Made by a program: the position numbers and the translations under genes. Of a stretch of 64,000 nt of DNA, positions 34,367 to 44,690 are shown one piece after another; position 1 is the stretch's first letter; every line of letters begins with the position of its first letter. The stretch covers positions 11,528,304-11,592,303 of the forward strand of contig OY783197.1 of NCBI GenBank assembly GCA_963678675.1, given 5' to 3'. This DNA is from Xiphydria camelus (lineage: Eukaryota > Arthropoda > Insecta > Hymenoptera > Xiphydriidae). The notes under the pieces are model-generated. The model saw nothing but the letters and a program-made list of their open reading frames with translations, ran no database searches and was not told where the DNA came from.

Positions 34367-34651
34367 TTATTGAAATAAATATTTTCTAATTTTGTGAATA
34401 ACTCTACAAAAATCTTCATAAATGTTTACTGAAATATTAATAAATGTTTTATCAAACGGACAATACACTATAAAGTCACATTCCTTGAGATTTAGAAGTG
34501 CCAAATTGGTTTGAATCTGTGCGTAGTATTCATGTTTCCTTTTTAATGTTGAAGAGACTAATTTTAGGTCATTTTTATACGAAGCATCATTATGATGCAT
34601 AAATTTTATAGCCTGAAAGCCGAAATAAATTATAGTATCCTTTACCAGCAA
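34367..34651 (-). pseudogene. YqaJ-like exonuclease, C-terminal fragment
   Basis: The translation contains KHEYYAQIQTNLALLNLKEC followed by DFIVYCPFDKTFIN, then IHKIRKYLF. The YYxQxQ...C.FxVY pattern is typical of the C-terminal part of YqaJ/lambda-exonuclease-type viral recombinases that transposons of the ISL2EU group carry next to their transposase. The N-terminal catalytic part is missing. It is convergent with the transposase at 32150-33752, so both probably belonged to one element. Confidence 0.7.
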
Positions 34652-34689
34652 GTTTACATTGACACATCAGGTCCCACTTATAGTTAAGT

Positions 34690-35100
34690 GACCGTGACCA
34701 GGTCCCGCAGTAAATGTTTCGGTTCACCGCGGCGAGGCGCTGCTAAACACTATTCGCTCACCGCCTATAGCGACCGTGCTACGCACGGTCGAGAGCGCTG
34801 GAGTAGGGATGTGACGCTATTTCGTCCCATCTCGTGCGTCTTCCCTCTCACCTCGCGTGATTTCACTACCCACAGCAAAGAAGTTTCACTTCAATAGAGG
34901 TTCGTTTAAACTAACACGAGAACTGGTTCTGAACTCGGCGGAATGTGCGCAGTCTGACCTAGCCGTTCCAACAAATATAGAACTGATTCTGGAACGATTC
35001 CAAAGAGCGTTCCAACTAACTGCGAACTGTAACAGAACTGGTTCTCGAACGGTAATTTCAGTTCCTAGTTCTGAGTAGGGACGATTTTCTAGCGTAGTAA
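34690..35100. repeat. Region rich in GAAC-N-GTTC palindromes
   Basis: Between 34905 and 35065 the motif GAACTGGTTCT / GAACTGATTCTGGAACGATTCC recurs at least five times. A comparable patch (GTTCTAGAACGC, AGTTCTCAACTAGTTCCCGG, GGTTCTAGAACTG) lies at 37190-37262. They may be subterminal repeats of one element interrupted by 35312-36885, which is inference. Confidence 0.4.
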
Positions 35101-35311
35101 GACTAGGGGTGCGAGACGCACTCTATTTGAATCGGTGAGTCCAAGAATACACAAAAAGATAGTTTAGAGAAAAAATGAAGAAACATAATAACTTCACAAT
35201 GAGTGAAGTTACGGTGTTGGCCATCATATAAAAGTTGTGATAGCTTTTTAGGTAAATGATAATTCAAAATAAAAAATCCGAAAAAATCACTCTCCTCCAA
35301 GTTATAGAAGA

Positions 35312-35457
35312 ATAGTATATTGTGCAACAAGGGCTGAAAGTTGGCGATTGCCGACGAGTGTGAAGTTTGCTGTCCGAGCGAAACGAGGGCTGCAATCACA
35401 CGAGTCGCAATCGCCAACTTTGGTCCGTGTTGCACACGATACTTTTTATAACAAGTG
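35312..35457 (+). repeat. Module A copy
   Basis: Same module as at 5217-5353 (ATAGTATATTGTGCAACAAG to TGTTGCACACGATA). It is immediately followed by GC-rich GGGGTTCCGGGGCGAAGTCC and then a TAGTCC element. Confidence 0.75.
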
Positions 35458-35497
35458 CATGTAAGTGGGGTTCCGGGGCGAAGTCCGGACGGGGCCC

Positions 35498-36368
35498 TAG
35501 TCCAAGAGCCAGAGCCAAAAAAGGTCTCTGAATTTAATAAGCCCAGTTTTTTTTATAGTTTATTACAGTGGTTGTGTAGACAAACATACTGCGGTCAGTC
35601 AAGCGAAAGCTGGGGTAGGTGGCTCAGGGACGCTATCAAAGTTGTCGTTCCTGCCGGGGTAATAATTTGAATTTAATAAGGTTGAAAATCGGTATACAAC
35701 TTATATATTGCATATAAATAAAGGTTACGAAGTCAGTCAGCTGAATGTGGGGGCGGAGCTGGTCAGTCAGCAAAAAAGAAATGTAAATTTCGCGGGCTCG
35801 GCGTTGCAGGCGATTTCAAATCAGAGCATATAGGAAAGAGTGCAGGTATACTTGTAGGTAAATATCGCGGCCCCGAACCTTCCTTGGAAGGTAATTTTCG
35901 GACAATATGCGGGCACTGCGGGAGATGGCTGGTTACGAATTGTCCGTGATATTTACGACCTATGTACGCTCGGTGCGATGGAACAGACCCCGAGCTACTG
36001 TCTCTTACCTACGAGTATACCTGCGCTCTTTCCTATACTCTGATTTGAAATCGCCTGCAACGCCGAGCGCGCGCGAAATTTACATTTCTTTTTTTGCTGA
36101 CTGACCAGCTCCGCCCCCACATTCAGCTGACTGACTTCGTAACCTTTATTTATATGCAATATACAAGTTGTGTACCGATTTTCAACCTTATTAAATTCAA
36201 ATTATTACCCCGGCAGGAACGACAACTTTGATAGCGTCCCTGAGACACCTGCCCCAGCTTTCGCTTGACTGACCGCAGTATGTTTGTCTACACAACCACT
36301 GTAATAAACTATAAAAAAACTGGGCTTATTAAATTTAGAGACCTTTTTTGGCTCTGGCTCTCCGTCTA
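35498..36368. mobile_element. TAGTCC-family element, 0.87 kb
   Basis: The left end TAGTCCAAGAGCCAGAGCCA and right end TGGCTCTGGCTCTCCGTCTA are inverted, and the arms (about 360-420 bp) match those of 58553-60524. Flanking triplets are CCC and TCC, one mismatch from a duplication. It sits within GC-rich GGGGCGAAG...CCCC palindromic sequence (35467-35497 and 36369-36420). Confidence 0.8.
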
Positions 36369-36719
36369 TCCAGGGGCGAAGCCCCTGGTGGGGGGTCGGG
36401 GGGCGGAGCCCCCCACTGCAAAAAAAAGGTTTATTTTTATATGCATTAAAAATCAATCAATGTGTTTCAAACTGCATTGTACCGTTCCTTCGATTTTGAC
36501 GGTAGAAGATTTTCGGCGACGGTGGCAGCCGTTTCTTCGATATCGGGCGGTATTCCCCACTCTTCGTCGCTTTAACGCGTACTCATTTTTAACTTTAAAC
36601 AATCTTAATCCGATTACAACAATTCTGCTTCGGAGACTTCAAGCTCTCTCACCAGAGTGAACGTAGCTGCATAGCGCGATATCGCTTCGCTCCGTCGCTG
36701 TTTTCGTTTTCGTCCGGTA

Positions 36720-36885
36720 AAACAGGGACGAACGTGAACGAAAATTCACCCAAGGGACGAAAGTGAAGCAAGTATAAACTGCGCATGCACGAGCTCAACT
36801 TTTCTATCCTAGCGTGCAATTTGCTATTTTCGTCCCGTAAAACTAGCATGAAAAGCACCACTTTCGATGCACGTGTTATAAAAAA
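36720..36885 (-). repeat. Module B copy
   Basis: Contains GGGACGAACGTGAACGAAAA, GCGCATGCACGAGCTCAACT and CATGAAAAGCACCACTTTCG as in 5697-5880. Confidence 0.75.
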
Positions 36886-37563
36886 AATGTATGCACTTGT
36901 ACTGTTTTTAGACTCAGTCTTTTTTTCTACTTTCTTGAATTTTTGTGTATGATAAGCTCTTGAAAACTGTAACGGGGGTTGCTAAGTATGTGAAAAATAT
37001 TTTATTAAGTAAATTTAACAAAAATATTAATTAAAGAAACATTATATTGTCGACTTAGTCGACGCTCACACATCCGCTTAGATACGATAACCCGTGATTT
37101 TCCGCAAAATGTATACAAAAAGTGGACACAAGATGCAAGTCTCTCTGTGCTGTGTGCGATTCTGTGTTCCAACACATCCCATGGATTCAGTTCTAGAACG
37201 CATCTTTCGGGCGCATGCGCATAAAATAGTTCTCAACTAGTTCCCGGATGGTTCTAGAACTGTCCTAAATTGCTTGTTGTAACGAACCTAATATTGTATA
37301 CCCACAAGTATTGTGAAATTAAACATATTAGAAACATACGCTTTCTCTTTTCTTTCTTTTTCATTTAACCAGATTGTTCCGTCGCAAAGGGATTTCTACG
37401 TATCGTTTCTTACCGTTCATTAGGTAGGTATCATCGCGATCTAAGTAACGCGCTAATCTAGAATTAATTTCGCCATCGGTCGCAATGGCGAGGTGGGCGG
37501 TATGTTTCGGCGAACGTAGACTGCGAATGCGCTCGCAGTCTTGCACCTTTCCCGGAAATTTAA

Positions 37564-37852
37564 CCCTCGGTTAGTCGCGTATACGCCATACGGGTACCGC
37601 CATACTATTGTACATAAAGGTCGAAGCACACTTAGGCGAAGCGAAGCGCCACGAAGCGAAAAAAGCTACCATTTTATATTTCATTGCTTCTTACGAGGTA
37701 GTTCGTAACGCTTCTGTTCGCTTCGTTTCGCTTAAGTGTACGTTACCTCGTAAGCAGCAATGAAATATAAAATGGTAGCTTCGTTTCGCGGCGATTCGCT
37801 TTGCCTAAGTGTGCTTCGACCTTAATAGAAACTAGGTGCGCCTAACGGAGGG
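37564..37852. mobile_element. TTAA-flanked MITE containing a second foldback
   Basis: TTAA at 37560-37563 and 37853-37856 flanks CCCTCGGTTAGTCGCG...CGCCTAACGGAGGG, as expected for a piggyBac-type MITE. Inside, 37617-37823 is a second hairpin with ends AAGGTCGAAGCACACTTAGG and repeats of GCGAAGCGAA. The host sequence around TTAA matches the uninterrupted copy near 27845 (CTAATTACCGGAC), so this insertion is younger than the inverted duplication. Confidence 0.8.
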
Positions 37853-38334
37853 TTAATTACCGGACGGGTCGGAATTCCCGAGTCCCATACCCGTTACGGG
37901 ATTTTAAAACACTTTCTTGCGTGGAAATGGATGTAGAAAAATGTACATATGAACCCGTTCCCTTCGGTGCGCACCCCGAATGACTCCACCGATTTTTCTC
38001 ACACGTGTACTCTTCAACGACAGCTTCGATATTGCCAGGAAATGTGGTTTAGGCGAAACAAATGAGAAATAAAGCAAAAAACGTATAATACCGTCAAAAA
38101 TTATGATATCCACGAAAGTCACTATAGTGTCGTACCGTCCAAATTGGTGCTATCCACGAAAGCCACTATACTGTCCAACTATGGAGAATGGCAGTAACTA
38201 GCAAAACAAACCGATATGCGTTTATTGGTACCATTGAATATCTTGAATCATTTTGTACCCAAATTTTGTACCCGTAAAAATAGAGGGTCCCGGCGGAACG
38301 CCACTATAGTGGCGTACTGTATCTAAAAGGTTAA

Positions 38335-38640
38335 GGAAGTAGGTATATAAATAGCAGGTATATATAAAAAAAACGTGCGTATTCGAATGCAACGTTGTGT
38401 CAAAATTCCAAAGCAATCAGTGAAGAACTTTCGGAGGTTTAAAATTTTGGACAAACGAACATTTACATTTTTATTTATTTACTCCCTTAAGGGAGTAGAT
38501 ATATAAATAGTAGGTATATAAGAACACGCTCATATTCGACTGCAACGTTATGTCAAAATTTCAAAGCAATCGGTAAAGAACTTTCGGAGATCTTAGATTT
38601 TGTACAAACGAACAGTTACATTTTCATTTATATACAGTAG
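38335..38640 (+). repeat. Two tandem ~165-bp units (Helitron-tail-like), inverted relative to 27340
   Basis: Two units with CAACGTTGTGTCAAAATTCC / CAACGTTATGTCAAAATTTC, AAAGCAATC(A/G)GT(G/A)AAGAACT and GGACAAACGAACATTTACAT. Same family as 27340-27620. It ends directly at the gypsy LTR start. Confidence 0.65.
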
Positions 38641-38644
38641 ATTA

Positions 38645-38808
38645 TTACGACGGCTAATGAGGATCACCATTTACATGTCCCATGCATATAACTATAACAT
38701 TGTGTTCGGAAGTGACTACGGTGTCGTGTGAAGAGAATACGGTTCGTGTGGAGGTTGATCCTAACGCGATAACAACACGGTGGTTAAGGGAAACTACACT
38801 ACTAACTC
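38645..38808 (+). mobile_element. Ty3/gypsy 5' LTR fragment
   Basis: TTACGACGGCTAATGAGGAT followed by CACCATTTACATGTCC matches the start of the 3' LTR at 44268 (TTACGACAGCTCATGAGGAT...). The similarity fades after about 40 bp, and the AAGAC-motif element begins at 38809, so only part of the LTR can be defined. Confidence 0.55.
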
Positions 38809-39382
38809 AACCGTCTTATTTTAAGACACCTACATGTCTTAAAACTTGAGGTCACTTTTAAGACGTTTAATACCGTCTTAATACGTTAAGACACTGTAAG
38901 TGTCTACAATAAGACACTTCAAATGTCTTATACTAAGACGGTTAGATGTATTGGAATATAAGACTCTAAAAACGTCTTGCAATAATTATACACAAATGTA
39001 TAATTTTCAAACGTATATGTGAGCGCGAAATTATTCATAGTCAATATGAATACATTACAGGCGAGTCAATAAACATCGAATGTAATAATTTTTCTCATCA
39101 GAGTAATATTATAAAGTTCGATATTAAAGAAATTCGCGCTGGAAATGTATTCAAATACACAATGAATCAAGCTCTCACAAATCGAAACACTCTCTGAAAT
39201 AAACACATCGCGTCAAAAAATTTCACTAATACTAATAAAAATATTGAAGGAATGTGATGAATGTAGATCTCTAAGGGAAAGGTGTTTTAGTTATTTAAAT
39301 GAAAAATTCAGAATTATATTGTTTTCACTTTATTGGTGATTGAGAAAGCAAAATTTATTCCAACATGAAATAAAAATTTATT

Positions 39383-39803
39383 TACCGTATTTTTCAACTC
39401 GTTCGAGATGACTATCGCAGTTTCTTCAGTCTCAAAAAGTTCATCCACCTTGTCAACTGGAGGGGGGTTCTGTGTAAATAACCTTCCCACCTGTGCTGTC
39501 TTTTAGGTTAGTTGTTGGCAATATCACTTGCATTGGAGACTGCACCAGCACAATATTCAATTCACTATGGTCATCAATTATGCCGTCATCCGCATCATAA
39601 CACATATCCGATGCTTGATGTTTTTTTGAATGATAATGTCTGTGTTTGCTATCATCAAACAATTCTGGATCGCGAGCACATAATTTCTTAAACTCTTCCA
39701 ACACAGCTTCAGCGTCAGGCTGATTATCTCGTGAGAGAAATCTAACACACTTGCGTCGTTGACCTAATGCACAAAACACTGTTTCTTCTTTTTTTTTCGA
39801 CAT
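39383..39803 (-). pseudogene. Unknown ORF inside the AAGAC-motif element
   Basis: From MSKKKEETVF the frame runs through QRRKCVRFLSRDNQPDAEAV, EEFKKLCARDPELFDDSKHR and an acidic DADDGIIDDHSELN segment to about 39453, where it stops. One base less in the C run near 39462 would continue it as another acidic stretch (DELFETEET) until a GTAAAT donor-like site at 39382. I do not recognise the family. Basic start, Cys/His-containing middle and acidic tail fit a transposon-encoded or regulatory DNA-binding protein, but this is a guess. Confidence 0.45.
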
Positions 39804-39936
39804 TTTTTCACAGCAAAACATGCACAGCAAACAACCTCCGGAAAATGACGTGCTTGTTGGCCGCGTTGAATTTTACAGAAAGTGAGTTGAGGTGAGGTCG
39901 ACAAAGGAGGGGAAGGTCCCGTTACTTAACAGTACA

Positions 39937-40115
39937 GGGGCCCCTTTCTCGAACTCGCTCGTATCTGCGTGCACGCATCTTAGCGAATAGACCAATCAGG
40001 ATCAAGTATTCCGTTGTGGTGGGGTTACGGACAATGGAATACTTGATCCTGATTGGTCTATTCGCTAAGATGCGTGCACGCAAATATACGCGAGCGAGTT
40101 CGAGAAAGGGGCCCC
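39937..40115. mobile_element. Foldback MITE with GGGGCCCCTTTCTCGA ends, copy 2
   Basis: Same family as 31598-31750: GGGGCCCCTTTCTCGAACTC paired with GAGTTCGAGAAAGGGGCCCC, stem containing GACCAATCAGGATCAAGTAT. Arms pair nearly perfectly, so this copy is younger than copy 1. Confidence 0.85.
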
Positions 40116-41241
40116 AGTAAAGTACGCTAAACCCTGTTCCAACCGAGCCGAAAACCGTATACCGAACGGTACACGTCATGTGCAGTAGAGTGCGCTCGTC
40201 GGTTCTTTCCTCGGGACCGGCGTTACTTGAGTAAAGAGAGAGTGTACACATTTTCTGTAAGCGGTACGCGACATATACGGCTGATGTGTAGACATTTTTT
40301 TATTAACAAATAATAAAAAGAAATAAAGGATACAAATTCGGCTGATGTGTTGACATTGACAATGAATAGAATTCAACGTGAAAATGAACTGTCATGCTCG
40401 ATGTGTTTCTTTAATTGTCAGTCAAATAAAATTTTGTTTGAAGGTTTTTAATCTATCTTGCTTCGTTTCCAATATAATCAACCACTCAAATTTCACTCAC
40501 TGAAAGCCCTTTTGAGGGTGACCGGAAACTTTTCGGGGGTAGTGTATATCTAAGGTTTCATGTGAATAATGATGCTTGACGTCACAGGTAACAAGACGTT
40601 TGAAGTGTATTACTTGTGTAAGTGTCTTACTATTTTAAGCAACTTATTCATTTAAATGTCTTATACCTGAAGAAGTGTCTTACTTTAAGACGATTAAACG
40701 TCTTTATTTTAAGACAGTACCATGTGTCTTATGATTTTAGACGGAAAATAAATGTCTTTTTGAGAAAAGACAGACAAACGTCTTGGAATAAGACGGTTAA
40801 GTGTCTTGAATTTCTGATCAATACACTTAACCGTCTTATTTTACGTCAATAAGACACTTTTCCGTATTATTTTAAGACGTTTTATCGAGAGGCCGGTTTG
40901 TAGTATAACGGAGGCCAATCAGAAGAACAAATAACTCAGAGAAGAAAACGAGCGTCTCCGTGCGAACGAAGAATAATACAGAGAATATAAAACGTCTTCA
41001 AGCTGAAACTACTCAGATGAGATCCCAAATTATTCTTTTACTTTACTAGGGGGCATCCGCCCCCTACTCGCTTCGCTCGCCAACCCCCGGAGGACTTTCG
41101 CAGTAGCATAACGTCGTTGCTGTCTTCTCCGTTCAATACGTCCTGACTCCGTCAATTGTAGCTGTAGGCGACGCATGATGTAATCTGTTCTACTGGCTTG
41201 CAGCGCGCCGATCAACGACCGATAGCATACTGCATCCGGTT

Positions 41242-41487
41242 GGCGGCCGACGTGCCGGTAGGCGATTGGTGGGGGACGGGTTTTGGGTCAGTCCGTCGGT
41301 CGTCGACTCAAAAAAAGGAGGAGGGGTAGGGAGGAGGAGGAGGAGAAGGAGGGGAGGAGGAGGAGGAGGAGGAGGAGGAGGAGGAGGAGGAGGAGGAGGA
41401 GGGGGAGTGAGGGGAGGCGACGTCGGCGCGTCGGCCGGTAGGCGATTGGTGGAGGACGGGGTTTTGGGTCGGTCGGTCGTCGACCTG
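41242..41487. repeat. GGA microsatellite between direct repeats
   Basis: A (GGA)n-rich tract at about 41324-41405 lies between two direct copies of GCCGGTAGGCGATTGGTGG(G/A)GGACGGG...TTTTGGGTC (41255 and 41431). The plus-strand frame over it is an artefact of glycine-rich low complexity. Just upstream, 41048-41080 is a GGGGGCATCCGCCCCCT palindrome followed by CTCGCTTCGCTCGCC. Confidence 0.8.
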
Positions 41488-41589
41488 AAAAACTATTTTA
41501 TATAATAGAGAGATAATTCTAATCTATCGCGAAATGTATCATGTTTATCTGTTGATTTAAATTTAGAATCGAATTCTCGCGATCAAATT

Positions 41590-42061
41590 GATGTTTCACA
41601 AAACGTACACTCGCACACTACGGTTTCATGTCCGATCATAGATACGACTGTTGCATCTAAGAACATTTCTAATTAGCGATTAAAACAAGATATTTATGAT
41701 GGAACAGTATCTTGGACGGAATATAAAATTCAATTTGAAATTATAGCTTCACATGCAAAATGGAATGAAAACACGAAAGCGATTGCTTTAGCTTCTTCAT
41801 TACGTGGTCGAGCACGTTCAGTTCCAGAAAGTTTATCCCAAATAGAAATTTCTAACTCTAAGTTACTTAAAAACGCTTTGGAATTGAGATATGGTTGTAA
41901 ACATCTAAATAAACTTTATTGTATCATACCGAAAAACAAAAACCAAGTGAAGATTTGCCGACATTTGCCAATAATTTAGAAAGATTATGTCGATTAACTT
42001 ATACTGAATGTTTACCTGAACTTCAAGATAAAATCGCTTACGCACAATTTATTTCAGGTAT
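41590..42061 (+). pseudogene. Ty3/gypsy Gag fragment
   Basis: A frame reading YDGTVSWTEYKIQFE (~41700), AKWNENTKAIALASSLRGRA (~41755) and later EDLPTFANNLERLCRLTY followed by DKIAYAQFISGI is a typical Gag/retrotransposon capsid-like region (W-x-x-Y...F...W...A..L...L.G.A). A frameshift near 41925 and stops break it. It belongs with the LTRs at 38645 and 44268. The protease, RT and RNase H regions between Gag and integrase are missing. Confidence 0.75.
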
Positions 42062-42149
42062 ATAAGATATTGAAACACACACAACAACATATAATATTAG
42101 ATAGCATAACTTCTCTACAGTTAAATGTCTATAAGGCAATGGAATTTAA

Positions 42150-42515
42150 GACTATTAAGTCTTTAAGTCGTAAAGCACGGACGGTTCCTTTACATTCTCA
42201 TTCGGATGGTCTTATCCACCGTCTGAGTAGGACTGTTTTGCAATACTTGTCAATGTTTATTTCGGACATTCGACGGGATTGGAACCGTTGGGATTCCTAT
42301 ATTTCTTTTGGTATGTGGATGTTCCAAGCATGAAGTGACAGAGTTCCCTCCTGCTGAATTCCTTACTGGACACGACCTTCGACTGCCTTTGAAACTTATC
42401 TGTGGTTCACCTCCGGGCGATGAAGACAAAGCAGAAATAGATGAGCATAGCGACTCAGCTGTCTTCATTAGACAGTTAAGAGTGAAGATCGAACACATTA
42501 TTTCCAATGCAAATG
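42150..42515 (+). pseudogene. Ty3/gypsy integrase fragment
   Basis: Segments PLHSHSDGL (~42195), an RTVLQYLSMFIS helix (~42230), and then SKHEVTEFPPAEFLTGHDLR (~42327-42385) and a CGSPPGDEDKAEIDEH tail represent the end of the integrase core and the following C-terminal part of gypsy-type Pol. The usual Asn/Glu-containing catalytic helix is mutated (HRLSRT) and a frameshift lies near 42310. It directly follows the Gag fragment, showing a large internal deletion. Confidence 0.85.
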
Positions 42516-43310
42516 TCGTCATATCAAGTGGCTTGCCATATATATATTTTTTAATTCTCTAATCCTATTCACTTGCCATTGGGGTGAATAGGATCAGAGA
42601 ATAAAAAATACGGCAAGCCACTCAATATGACGAAAGTTGCATTGGAAACCAATAGCTCAGGTGTAAACCGATGTTTTGATGTAAATAACAAAATTCTATG
42701 TCTATTACTTAGGAAGTTACACAATTAGGGTGAATAGGATCAGCCATGCTTTTCAAATGTATAATCGTATTCCCCTTCCTTTGGGGTCAATACGATCATA
42801 AAGTTTTTAGCCTCTTGTATTTTATTTGGATTATATTTCTTATAATGTTGTCTCGCTACTTTAGGTTTATAATTTCTAGGCATTTTTACGTATTGATCCT
42901 ATTCACCCCAAAAAGCTAAAAACATGCAGCGAATTACAAATATTTTTTTTTCACATTGTTGTAGCATAAAAATGAACTAAAACTATTTCGTGCGCTTTTA
43001 TTACTAACCTGTTGGAGTTACTGACAATAATTACTTTGAGTATAGGCCTCTTAAGTTAGGAGTTTCAGAGAAAGTTTTTTCAGCCACAAAAGCAGCTGTC
43101 TAACAACGTTTTTAAGTTATGTATTGGTTTACAATCCTACCAACTGCTGGTAACAAAATACTGCCAACCTTTATTGTGACTATGATATACGAAACCAATC
43201 AAGACCAAATAAAAAGGTTTTGGTGACTTACTTAGGTTTTATGATTTTTATAAATACATTCCCACTTCTTGATCCTATTCACCTCAGCGATCCTATTCAC
43301 CCCATTCTAC
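42500..43310. repeat. Insertion with repeated CCTATTCACCCC motif
   Basis: The motif TGATCCTATTCACC(C/T)C or its complement GGGGTGAATAGGATCA occurs at about 42562, 42583, 42728, 42896, 43264 and 43281, with a variant at 42783. The first two are in the loop of a ~150-bp hairpin (42505-42650; TTTCCAATGCAAATGTCGTC against GACGAAAGTTGCATTGGAAA). No ORF. Confidence 0.6.
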
Positions 43311-43792
43311 GGTATCGTTATTATAATGATTTTGTCTAATTGATACTCTTTTCCTCTTCGTTACTACTTACGTTAGTTTCGGAATCATATAATTCTTTAT
43401 AAACATAATTTTTGACAGCATTATTTCGTCTTTGATTGCCTAAATAAAATCGTCGGTTTTGCACGTCGTTCCAAAATTCAGACGAATAGAAACGACAGAG
43501 AAGAACAAGATGTATGGACTCAGCCGACTTCGCTTTTCCTTTTAACGTTTTTAACCGTCGGTTAAAAACGACAGAGAAGAACGAGGTGTGTGGGGCCCTT
43601 TAAGAGATTACTTAGTCTGAAGTGGGTCCTTATTTCAAACTGATAAACGCAAGGTGAAACGTGAGCCGTGTATACTTCTGTTTATTTTGTTTTGAGAAAT
43701 GGGCATTCGTGAGAAAAAATCTTATGTCATTCGGCTGTATCTGAATAATAATGTCAATTATTATATTCTTACTTAACACTAATTTTATCAAA

Positions 43793-44030
43793 TTGAATTT
43801 CCCCGCTTTAACTATTGAATACTATATCGATTATCAACTAACCAATTTACTTCAACACTAAAATGTTATCAAATTGAATTTCCCCGCTTTAACTATCGAA
43901 TACGAAATCGATATCGACTATCAACCAACCAATGGGGATAGGTGACCACGACTTTCGAGTATCGATATCGATTATCAACTAACCAATGGGGATAGGTGAC
44001 CACGACTTTCGATTATATTGCGTTGGATTT
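43793..44030. repeat. Partial tandem triplication in the gypsy 3' region
   Basis: AAATTGAATTTCCCCGCTTT occurs at 43793 and 43871, and ATCAACTAACCAATGGGGAT with GGTGACCACGACTTTCGA occurs at about 43920 and 43975. It lies between the integrase fragment and the 3' LTR. Confidence 0.65.
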
Positions 44031-44267
44031 TATTAGATAGGATATTAGATAGGACTCCCATAATGATGTTGGAAGATTACACCTGCCTAAGATTTCGTGG
44101 ATATTGTTCATGAAGAAAATATTCTTGTAATGACTTCTGAAGATGGAGATTATTATCGGATTTCTATAAGCATCGCGTGAATATTATTAGAAATCGGCGG
44201 AGAAGCCCGACCTGGTCGCACGATTTCGCCAATTTGGATTTTTCAGAGTTTGGAGAGGGGGGAGTAG

Positions 44268-44640
44268 TGTTACGACAGCTCATGAGGATCACCGTTCACA
44301 TGTCCATGTATGGCCTACGACATAGAGAAATGATGCTCGCTGTTACCTAGGATATAGTTTGATCGCCTGTCTCCAACAGTCTCACTTGAATTGCCAGTAT
44401 CTCTTGTTGTGTTGTTTTACCAGTTTCATTTCATAACGAGTTTCTATGTTCCTTTTTCACGATCGTGCTTCCCGCGTTCCACTGCCCTAACAATACATAT
44501 AATATAAATTGTTTATGTATTGTAGAAATATTTGTTTCATTACGTAAACGTTTTGTGTATGTACGTCGAAAAAGAAGATTGAAAAACTTTCGTAAGATAG
44601 AATATCTTATTCCAGTCGACACAATGTTATACTGATATAT
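44268..44640 (+). mobile_element. Ty3/gypsy 3' LTR with polypurine tract
   Basis: GGAGAGGGGGGAGTAG just before 44268 is a textbook polypurine tract, and the LTR starts TGTTACGACAGCTCATGAGG. It contains a plausible promoter-poor AT-rich end. The right border (around 44600-44640) is not certain because no clean 5' LTR remains for comparison. Confidence 0.7.
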
Positions 44641-44690
44641 TGGATGGACCTTAGTATACGTCTATATATATTAACCCTCAGCTGGAGCAC

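Larger units (their letters stand above)
38809..40882. mobile_element. DNA transposon with arrays of AAGAC/GTCTT motifs
   Basis: The left ~180 bp (38809-38985) contain 11 copies of AAGAC or GTCTT and the right ~280 bp (40592-40882) contain 16, usually as TTAAGACAC or CCGTCTTATTTTA. Such subterminal arrays are typical transposase-binding sites in hAT and CACTA-like elements, but precise ends and target duplication were not found. Inside are an unknown minus-strand ORF (39383-39803) and a GGGGCCCC foldback MITE (39937-40115). Confidence 0.65.

Noticed and set aside
38809..40882. CRISPR array
   Set aside because: The AAGAC words are short, in both orientations and irregularly spaced, in a eukaryotic transposon context.
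41266..41505. Glycine/arginine-rich ORF
   Set aside because: Lies over a GGA microsatellite between direct repeats.
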